This document shows positions 1 through 5,462 of a DNA stretch of 6,177 nucleotides, piece after piece (the first letter of the stretch is position 1; every line of letters starts with the position of its first letter). The stretch is from Pseudomonadota bacterium (GTDB lineage: Bacteria; Pseudomonadota; Gammaproteobacteria; Pseudomonadales; Halieaceae). Position numbers and translations under genes: made by a program. The notes under the pieces are model-generated. The model did not search any database, had not been told where the DNA came from, and saw only the letters and a list, made by a program, of their open reading frames with translations. The stretch lies in the NCBI GenBank assembly GCA_030591305.1, contig JAUVBI010000190.1, positions 1-6,177 of the forward strand, written 5' to 3'.

Positions 1-494
1 AGCAACTCCCGCGCCCTGGCTGCACCTACAAGAGCCGGCAAAAAATACGATACGCCGCAATCTCCCGACAAGCCAACTTTCGCAAAAGCAGTCGTCAATT
101 TTGCGCTATCAAGGGCGATACGAAAATCACAGGCCAACGCCAGACCGAGGCCCGCACCCGCCGCCGCACCCGATATAACCGCCAGTGTCGGTTTGGGCAT
201 TTCATGCAGCCACCGGGCCAGTTCCGTATCTGCTCGAAGCCTCAGGGCACGCTCCTCAAAATTGAAGCCACCAGATGCGGTTGACGCCTGACCCTTTACG
301 TCGCCACCAGCACAAAATGCGCTACCGGCCCCGGCCAGAACAACTACCCTCACCGATTGATCAGCGGCTAGCCGCGGCAGGGCTTCACCCAGAGCCAGCT
401 TCATCTCCACCGACATGGCGTTGCGCACTTCCGGGCGGTTCATAGTGAGAGTGGCCACGCCGCTCTCAACGGTTTCGATAAGATGGTCTGTCAT
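1..494 (-). CDS. PaaG-like crotonase (enoyl-CoA hydratase/isomerase family), C-terminus cut by window edge
   Basis: A crotonase-superfamily protein acting on a CoA thioester in the cytoplasm. The first 164 residues are present; about 95 more would be expected. Visible landmarks are the N-terminal NRPEVRNAMS block (19-28), the first oxyanion-hole motif FCAGGD (60-65), and the second glycine-rich segment GAAAGAGLG (109-117) followed by ALACDFRIA. The two glutamates of true enoyl-CoA hydratases are absent: by alignment from memory their positions hold Gly118 or a neighbour and Phe137. The segment FAKVGLSGDCG (137-147) matches the PaaG pattern FxKxGLxPDxG, with Asp145 at the catalytic Asp of PaaG and of 4-chlorobenzoyl-CoA dehalogenase. 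A double-bond isomerase role is therefore likelier than plain hydration, as an inference. The start at 494 is supported by AGGGGA (502-507 on the complementary strand) with a 7-base spacer. It is third in the minus-strand operon, 21 bases after the dehydrogenase gene. Confidence 0.9.
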   Translation of the reverse strand, partial: MTDHLIETVESGVATLTMNRPEVRNAMSVEMKLALGEALPRLAADQSVRVVVLAGAGSAFCAGGDVKGQASTASGGFNFEERALRLRADTELARWLHEMPKPTLAVISGAAAGAGLGLALACDFRIALDSAKLTTAFAKVGLSGDCGVSYFLPALVGAARAREL

Positions 495-515
495 TGCGCA
501 ATCCCCTGATGACTG

Positions 516-1655
516 TCAACGGTAGGCGGTGAACTCTCGGCCGAAAATTTCCCTGGCAATAACGCCTTTCATAATTTCAGGCGTGCCATCACCGATTTGC
601 AGGCCCAGCACATCGCGCAGGCGCTGACCGTGGGCCAATTCGTTGTCATAGCCCATCCACCCGTTGAGGGTGATACAGGCGTGAATTGCATCCACGGCAG
701 CCTTGGGGCCCATCCACTTGACCATGGCCGCCTCCTTGGTGTGTGGCAGGCCCTTATCACGCAGCCATAATACCTTGTAGGCCAATAGCCGTGCCGCGGT
801 CAACATGGCCGAATGCTCCGCTATCTGGAACGCAAAGCCTGCATGTGCCGCCAGGGGCTTGCCAAACGTTTTACGCTGCTTGGCAAACTCTATTGTCTCG
901 TCCAGGGACTGTTGTGCCGTGCCAATGCCCGAGAGCGCTATGATGGCGCGGTTATAATCAAATGCCTCCATGGCCTGGGCAAAACCGCTGGAATCAGCGC
1001 CCAGCTGATAGCTTTTTGGCACTCTCACATCCTCAAAAAACAAGGAGCCGCGCTCACTCATTTTGATACCAACGCTATCGTAGACACGTCGGGTAACGCC
1101 GGGGGCATCAAGCGGTACAACGACAGCACCCATGCCATTACCCATACGTGTAAAGACAATACAGTGCTGTGCAAATCCGGCAAATGTGATAGATGCTTTT
1201 TCACCGCTGATGACCCATTCATCCCCATCGAGACGGGCAGTTGTTTTGATCGCTGCCGCATCGGAGCCGGCACCGGGTTCAGTGAGCCCCAGTGCAATGA
1301 CAATGTCCCCGCTCGCCAACTGGGGCAACAGTAAAGCCTTAAGCTCCTCACTGGCATGTGCACCAATCAGGTCGGCCGCAATAGCACACAACTGTACAAA
1401 CATGGTGAAGTTATGATCGCCCCTGGCGATCTCTTCGGCGGCGATTCCCGCCAGCACATAGCTGCCGCCCACGCCACCGTATTCCTCCGGGACCAACAGC
1501 CCGTTAACGCCCAGTTCCGCCAGTTGCTTAACCTTTTCCTGTGGCACTCTTTCGCCAGCGTCCCATCGCTGGTAGTCCGGGGCCAGTTGCTCCATTGCGT
1601 AGCGGCGCACCGTGTCCGCGAATGACAGTTCAGTCTGATCGAATTCAAAGTCCAT
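516..1655 (-). CDS. Acyl-CoA dehydrogenase with Asp at the usual catalytic Glu position
   Basis: A full-length, 379-residue FAD-dependent acyl-CoA dehydrogenase, which oxidises an acyl-CoA to an enoyl-CoA and passes electrons to electron-transfer flavoprotein. The family order is clear: helical N-domain with VPEEYGG (55-61), middle-domain FAD/substrate motif LTEPGAGSD (124-132), and C-domain RKTFG (261-265). Two features are unusual. The catalytic loop reads IGDGT (354-358), putting Asp356 where MCAD and SCAD have Glu. The FAD-contacting QxxGG motif reads TLNGW (329-333). The alternative base position used by isovaleryl- and long-chain enzymes is Asn235, before Arg236, so it offers no Glu. 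Asp356 could be a shorter base suited to a bulky or cyclic substrate; this is inference. AGAGGT (1667-1672, complementary strand) with an 11-base spacer supports the start. It lies between the two minus-strand crotonases and is probably co-transcribed with them. Confidence 0.95.
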   Translation of the reverse strand: MDFEFDQTELSFADTVRRYAMEQLAPDYQRWDAGERVPQEKVKQLAELGVNGLLVPEEYGGVGGSYVLAGIAAEEIARGDHNFTMFVQLCAIAADLIGAHASEELKALLLPQLASGDIVIALGLTEPGAGSDAAAIKTTARLDGDEWVISGEKASITFAGFAQHCIVFTRMGNGMGAVVVPLDAPGVTRRVYDSVGIKMSERGSLFFEDVRVPKSYQLGADSSGFAQAMEAFDYNRAIIALSGIGTAQQSLDETIEFAKQRKTFGKPLAAHAGFAFQIAEHSAMLTAARLLAYKVLWLRDKGLPHTKEAAMVKWMGPKAAVDAIHACITLNGWMGYDNELAHGQRLRDVLGLQIGDGTPEIMKGVIAREIFGREFTAYR

Positions 1656-1688
1656 AAAATCTATCTACCTCTGGGCCGTGGGCCAATG

Positions 1689-2462
1689 TTAACGCCAGGC
1701 ACTGAAGTCGGGTGTGCGCTTTTCCATAAAGGCATTGGCGCCCTCCTTCTGCTCACCCGTTTCAAAATAGTTCGGCGCAACCCGTGCGAGCAAGTCATCC
1801 ACCTCGTCTTGCAATGCATGGTCAACGTTGTCCCGGAAGGTCTGCTTAACAACCTTCAAGCAGGTTGGGCTGAGGCCGAGTATTTCCCTGGCCCATTTCT
1901 CAACCTCGTTATCCAATTCCTCCTTCGGCACCACGGCATTGACCAGACCCCAATCCAGCATTTCCTTTGCGGTGTATTTACGGCACACCATCCACATTTC
2001 CCGGGCACGTTTATGGCCAACAACATTCGCAAGATAAGAAACAATATGGCCCGAGGCGGGAGAGCCCACACGCGGACCATTCTGGCCAAAAATCGCATGA
2101 TCGGCCGCAATGGTGAGATCACAGAAATAAGCCAGATGATTCCCCGCGCCAATGGCATAGCCGTTAATACGCGCTATTGTGGGCTTCAGGCAGTCGATCA
2201 ACATTCGGTTTATTTTAAAATCCAGCCCGTCCAGGCCGCCGTCGGCTTCCCAGTTCACATCCCCACCGACGCAAAAAGCCCGCTCACCCGTGCCGGTGAT
2301 AACGATTACCCCGACATCTTTGCTGTCGATGGCGTGCTGCAGGGCATCCTGGAACTCAATAACAGTATCTCCTGTAAATGCGTTCAGGGACTTGGGTCGG
2401 TTAAAAGCAACTGTGGCAACACTGTTTTTGATTTCATAGGTAATATCCTGATAGTCCGTCAT
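1689..2462 (-). CDS. MenB/BadI-type crotonase, candidate ring-opening 2-oxoacyl-CoA hydrolase
   Basis: A 257-residue crotonase, close to the length of BadI (2-ketocyclohexanecarboxyl-CoA hydrolase) and shorter than MenB (dihydroxynaphthoyl-CoA synthase). The protein follows those families rather than ordinary hydratases: YEIKN (9-13), NAFTGDT (27-33), AFCVGGD (62-68), GYAIGAGNHLAYFCDLTIAA (101-120), AIFGQNGPRVGS (123-134), KRAREMW (151-157) and the C-terminal EGANAFMEKRTPDF. BadI cleaves a cyclic beta-keto acyl-CoA by a reverse Dieckmann reaction, in that case giving pimeloyl-CoA. The catalytic S-x-D of MenB and BadI is here Ser134-Pro135-Ala136, so the Asp is missing. The C-terminal active-site Tyr appears as Phe233, with Tyr232 next to it. 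Its ring-opening chemistry is therefore probable by family but unproven. GAGGAG (2471-2476, complementary strand) lies 8 bases before the start. It is first in the minus-strand operon. A menaquinone role is unlikely given the neighbours. Confidence 0.9.
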   Translation of the reverse strand: MTDYQDITYEIKNSVATVAFNRPKSLNAFTGDTVIEFQDALQHAIDSKDVGVIVITGTGERAFCVGGDVNWEADGGLDGLDFKINRMLIDCLKPTIARINGYAIGAGNHLAYFCDLTIAADHAIFGQNGPRVGSPASGHIVSYLANVVGHKRAREMWMVCRKYTAKEMLDWGLVNAVVPKEELDNEVEKWAREILGLSPTCLKVVKQTFRDNVDHALQDEVDDLLARVAPNYFETGEQKEGANAFMEKRTPDFSAWR

Positions 2463-2498
2463 TTTCTTCGCTCCTCGGTATGTGGTTTAGGCCGGATT

Positions 2499-2508
2499 AG
2501 ATTAATCT
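2499..2508. promoter_or_regulatory. Perfect 10-base palindrome AGATTAATCT upstream of the minus-strand operon
   Basis: AGATTAATCT is its own reverse complement and lies 37 bases before the start of the BadI-like gene, where a repressor or activator could act on the minus-strand promoter. The immediate context also carries GATTA twice in tandem (2495-2504). No matching second copy was found in the window and no confident -10/-35 pair could be assigned, so this is only a candidate operator. Confidence 0.25.
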
Positions 2509-2548
2509 TCGTCAGCGGTATTCTCGCACGAAGACAGGGGCTGGCGAC

Positions 2549-2593
2549 CTTGACTTGCATCAATGTCGCACCGGCGACTGCGCAGCTAATCTC
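2549..2593 (+). promoter_or_regulatory. Regulatory module, copy A, upstream of the ligase remnant
   Basis: This 45-base element aligns without gaps to 3027-3071, with 32 of 45 bases identical by hand count. The left block is CTTGACTTGCATCAATGT. The right block, TGCGCAGCTAATCTC, begins 29 bases after TTGAC in both copies. The left block contains the imperfect inverted repeat TTGAC-N4-ATCAA. TTGACT also resembles a sigma-70 -35 hexamer, but no good -10 lies 16-19 bases further on. It ends 21 bases before the ligase start at 2615 and lies 87 bases from the divergent start at 2462, so it could serve both directions. The binding protein is unknown. The arms resemble MerR-family LiuR-type sites (TTGAC/GTCAA), but this is only a resemblance. 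Confidence 0.6.
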
Positions 2594-2614
2594 CTGCAAG
2601 GTCACCTTGCCCCG

Positions 2615-2960
2615 ATGAGAGCATCCATATCAATCACCCAGAGCATACACCGTGGAGCGCATAGCTATGGTGAAAAAGCCGCACTGATTTACGCCGAGCG
2701 CACCACCAGTTATCAAGATCTATTGCAGGAGGTGGCCCGCTGTGCCGCCGCGCTTGTACCGCTGGACCCTGTCGAGAGCAGTGCATGCCCAGGTATTATA
2801 AAAGCCCAGCGAATCTCTCACCACTAAAACACTGCAGGAACACTGCAGGCAATATCTGGCAGGTTATAAGATTCCAGAAAGTATCGAATTTGTCGATCTC
2901 ATTCCTGTCACCGCTGCCGGCAAGGTGGACAAGGTAGCCATTCGAAACGGACACCGGCAA
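2615..2960 (+). pseudogene. Internally deleted AMP-forming acyl-CoA ligase remnant
   Basis: Two ends of an ANL-superfamily acyl-CoA synthetase survive without the middle. The N-terminal piece (2615 to about 2755) reads ITQSIHRGAHSYGEKAALIY and then TTSYQDLLQEVARCAAAL, the usual opening of these ligases. The C-terminal piece, in another frame (about 2781-2960), reads VHAQVL, a TAA stop at 2799-2801, then KPSES, LAGYKIPESIEFVD and PVTAAGKVDK. That last motif is the A10 motif, whose catalytic lysine codon is 2922-2924. A normal ligase has about 500 residues or more; roughly 400 are missing, including the ATP-binding TSGTTGxPKG loop. The intervening VPLDPVESS may be a relic of the VPDPxxGExVHA segment before a frameshift, placing the deletion junction near 2750. 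The N-terminal frame stops at 2827. The intact gene probably activated the pathway's carboxylic acid. The start at 2615 fits the family N-terminus better than an upstream ATG at 2555, which lies inside the regulatory module. Confidence 0.85.
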
Positions 2961-3026
2961 TCAGCACAGCTGCAGCCTGTTTTCCCGTGCATTGTCCACC
3001 ACCTGAATAACGTCCCAATTTGCGAA

Positions 3027-3071
3027 CTTGACTTGCGTCAATGTTATCGGCACCCCTGCACAGCTAAGCTC
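3027..3071 (+). promoter_or_regulatory. Regulatory module, copy B, upstream of the plus-strand operon
   Basis: This is the second copy of the 45-base element at 2549-2593. Here the inverted repeat is perfect: TTGAC-TTGC-GTCAA (3028-3041). The right block is TGCACAGCTAAGCTC (3057-3071), at the same 29-base offset as in copy A. The bases between the blocks are poorly conserved, which suggests two conserved contact regions rather than a recent plain duplication. It lies 35 bases before the dehydrogenase start at 3107, a normal operator/promoter position. The plus-strand operon would therefore keep its own control although the ligase gene ahead of it is broken. Confidence 0.6.
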
Positions 3072-3106
3072 GCGACAACATTCGACTAATTCCCGAGGAG
3101 TTAAAC

Positions 3107-4258
3107 ATGGATTTCAACCTCACCGATGAGCAGCGTATGCTGCGTGACAGTGTCCGCAGGATGATGGATGATATCGTCACACCTGAATATATTCGTGAAC
3201 ACGACCAGCAGTGCCTGTACCCTTATGATGTGTATGAAAAATGGGTTGAGATGGGCCTGTTAGGCCTACCCTTCCCGGAAGAATACGGCGGTTCAGGTGG
3301 CGATCTCATCGACATGGTATTGGTTGGCGAAGAGTTGGGACGCAAGGGTTTTGACTTTTTGGGTGCTTACGGTGTTCCCCTGTTCAACGGTCTGAATATT
3401 TTGCGCAATGGCTCTGAAGAGCAAAAACGCGAATATATTCCAAAAATTATCAGTGGCGAGATTCGCATGTCGATATCCATGACCGAACCCGATGCGGGAT
3501 CGGACGCCGGGCGCATGCGTTCTACTGCTGTGCGCGATGGGGACGAATGGGTTATCAATGGGCAAAAGGTTTTCTCCACCGCCGCCGATGCAAAAGACAA
3601 TATTATCAATCTATATTGCAAAACAGATACTACCGTTCCCTACCAGCAGGGAATTTCCATGTTCTTGGTTCCAAACGATACACCGGGACTCACTATACGC
3701 AGACTGGATACAGTCGGGCGTAAAATGCTGGGCACTAACGAGGTCTTTATGGACAACGTCAGAGTCAAGGATTGCATGCGTGTCGGTGAGGTGAACTCTG
3801 GCTGGAAATGTATGCTCTCCGGTTTATTATACGAGCGCATAGTAACTATTGCCGGGTATGCTGGTCATTCACAAACCATCGTCGACCAGGCGTTGGCCTA
3901 TGCCAAGGAACGCGTGCAGTTTGGTCGTCCTATCGGGGAGTTTCAGGCCATTGCTCACATGCTGGCCGACATGCAAACCAAAGTTGATGCGTCCCGCATG
4001 CTGATGCTGCGTGCCGCATCTAAAATGGCCAGTGGTGAAGATGCCCTGCGCGAGGTCAGTCAGGCAAAGTTATTTGGCTCGGAGGCTTTCATTGAACTGG
4101 CCAATATGGGTATGCAAATTATGGGCGGCTACTCCTATATCATGGAATACGATATGCAGCGCCACTACCGGGATGCACGCAGCACGACCATCTCCGCGGG
4201 CACCTCGCAGATGCAACGCAATATGATTGCACGCACCATGGGCTTAAAAGTCAAATAG
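3107..4258 (+). CDS. Acyl-CoA dehydrogenase with Ala at the MCAD-type base position and Glu243 at the isovaleryl-type position
   Basis: A complete, 383-residue FAD-dependent acyl-CoA dehydrogenase. Landmarks are FPEEYGGSGG (56-65), SMTEPDAGSD (124-133), ERVQFG (268-273), QIMGG (337-341) and the C-terminal loop SAGTSQMQR (363-371). The canonical Glu before G-T is Ala364, so the MCAD-type base is absent. However, LLYERIVTIAG (240-250) places Glu243 before Arg244, matching the base position of isovaleryl-CoA and long-chain acyl-CoA dehydrogenases. The enzyme is therefore probably active, and the alternative base often goes with branched or bulky acyl chains. FAD-contact motifs look intact. GAGGAG (3095-3100) with a 6-base spacer fixes the start. 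It is the first intact gene of the plus-strand operon, 22 bases before a second dehydrogenase. The pair could act on successive intermediates or form a heteromer. The substrate cannot be read from the sequence. Confidence 0.95.
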   Translation: MDFNLTDEQRMLRDSVRRMMDDIVTPEYIREHDQQCLYPYDVYEKWVEMGLLGLPFPEEYGGSGGDLIDMVLVGEELGRKGFDFLGAYGVPLFNGLNILRNGSEEQKREYIPKIISGEIRMSISMTEPDAGSDAGRMRSTAVRDGDEWVINGQKVFSTAADAKDNIINLYCKTDTTVPYQQGISMFLVPNDTPGLTIRRLDTVGRKMLGTNEVFMDNVRVKDCMRVGEVNSGWKCMLSGLLYERIVTIAGYAGHSQTIVDQALAYAKERVQFGRPIGEFQAIAHMLADMQTKVDASRMLMLRAASKMASGEDALREVSQAKLFGSEAFIELANMGMQIMGGYSYIMEYDMQRHYRDARSTTISAGTSQMQRNMIARTMGLKVK

Positions 4259-4280
4259 ACCAGCGGAGACAGAAAAAGCC

Positions 4281-5432
4281 ATGTTATTTAAACTGACCGA
4301 AGAGCAGAGTGCCCTGCAAGACGCCGCACGCAAACTCGCACAGAACGAGTTTAAGGACACGGCTTCCCAGTGGGATGAAAATAGCGAGTATCCGGAAAAA
4401 AATCACCACATGCTGGCCGAACTGGGTTACCTGGGGCTGAGTATCTCCGAAGAGTATGGCGGTAGTGGGCTGGGCCTCACCGAGGTATACATCGCAACCG
4501 AGGAAATTGCCAAGGTTGATATGACTACTGCACTTATTGTGCACGACCAGAATGTTTCTCCGCGCATCATCTCGACCTACGGCAATGAAGAGCAGAAACA
4601 ACGCTTTATGCCGGGCTTTGCCGCCGGAAAACTGCTCTGCTCAATATGCTGGAGCGAGCCAGAAGCGGGATCCGATGGTACAGCCATCACCACATCAGCG
4701 GTGCGTGACGGGGATGAGTACATCATTAATGGCCGCAAGATCTTTACCTCCTATGGTGACAGGGCCGACTATCATCTGCTGTATGCACGTTTCGGTGAAT
4801 CAAAAGGAGCGCGCGGCATCGGTATCCTGATGGTTAAAAACCACAGTCCCGGCATGACGATACAGGTTCTACCAGGGAAAATGGGTACCCGGGGTGTCCA
4901 CGAATGTGAAATATTTTTTGACGATGTTCGTGTGCCAGCCGCAAACGTTATTATTGAGGGCGACGTCAACAGCTCCGCAGGATTTGTAAAACCATTGGGA
5001 ATATACAATGGTACTCGCGTGGGGATGGGCATACTGGCACTGGGCACTGCCGAGGGTGCATTTGATCTGGCCAGGGACTACATGAAAGTGCGCAAACAGT
5101 TTGGCAAGACCTTGTCTGAAATGCAGGGACTGCAGTGGATGATGGCGGAGATGGCGATAGAAATCGAAGCGGCTCGACTACTGTGCTATCAGGCTTTATC
5201 CTGTATCGACAGTGGCGATCCCAACCCCTACCTGGCTTCGGTGGCAAAAGTACATGCCACAGAGATGGCACAACGCGTTACCTACCAATGTCAGCAAATG
5301 TTTGGAGGCTACGGCTACTTCAGCCTGATACCGATTGAGCGCATGGTTAGGGACGTTCGCATGCTCACCATTGTTGGGGGCACCAGCCAGATACAAAAGA
5401 GTAATATCGCACGACATATTTTTCAGGAATGA
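4281..5432 (+). CDS. Acyl-CoA dehydrogenase lacking Glu at both known base positions
   Basis: A complete, 383-residue member of the acyl-CoA dehydrogenase family: N-terminal helical domain with ISEEYGGSGLG (55-65), SEPEAGSD (125-132), VRKQFG (270-275), QMFGG (339-343) and the C-terminal GGTSQIQKSNIAR (366-378). The FAD motifs look intact, so flavin binding is expected. The MCAD-type base position is Gly366 and the isovaleryl-type position is Thr245, before Arg246. Neither carries an acid. An Asp in the N-terminal domain, Asp89 in VHDQNVSP (87-94), lies near the Asp91 base described for cyclohex-1-ene-1-carboxyl-CoA dehydrogenase, which also lost the usual Glu. Equivalence needs an alignment. 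Alternatives are a reductase-like role as in CaiA, which to my recollection also lacks the Glu, or a non-catalytic partner of the preceding dehydrogenase. GGAGA (4265-4269) precedes the start by 11 bases. Confidence 0.93.
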   Translation: MLFKLTEEQSALQDAARKLAQNEFKDTASQWDENSEYPEKNHHMLAELGYLGLSISEEYGGSGLGLTEVYIATEEIAKVDMTTALIVHDQNVSPRIISTYGNEEQKQRFMPGFAAGKLLCSICWSEPEAGSDGTAITTSAVRDGDEYIINGRKIFTSYGDRADYHLLYARFGESKGARGIGILMVKNHSPGMTIQVLPGKMGTRGVHECEIFFDDVRVPAANVIIEGDVNSSAGFVKPLGIYNGTRVGMGILALGTAEGAFDLARDYMKVRKQFGKTLSEMQGLQWMMAEMAIEIEAARLLCYQALSCIDSGDPNPYLASVAKVHATEMAQRVTYQCQQMFGGYGYFSLIPIERMVRDVRMLTIVGGTSQIQKSNIARHIFQE

Positions 5433-5462
5433 ACGAGACTACTAATACGGGAGATAGCTGAG

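Noticed and set aside
813..1334. A 173-codon plus-strand open frame
   Set aside because: It is wholly antisense to the acyl-CoA dehydrogenase at 516-1655 and its translation shows no family features.
2550..2578. A standard sigma-70 promoter starting at TTGACT
   Set aside because: TTGACT is a good -35 match, but no acceptable -10 lies 16-19 bases downstream in either copy of the module, so only a regulatory element is called.
1686..2618. A 310-codon open frame on the plus strand
   Set aside because: It lies opposite the well-supported BadI-like gene, has no recognisable protein motifs, and runs into the intergenic control region. It is an antisense shadow.
2555..2827. An intact 90-residue small protein starting at 2555
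   Set aside because: Its first 20 residues fall in the repeated control module, residues from 2615 onward match a ligase N-terminus, and the tail is out-of-frame ligase sequence. It is better read as part of a pseudogene.
2829..2849. Tandem repeat ACACTGCAGG, twice, one base apart
   Set aside because: The repeat falls in the surviving ligase C-terminal frame, which reads naturally through both copies in different phases (LQEHCRQ). It looks like coincidence rather than a slippage event.
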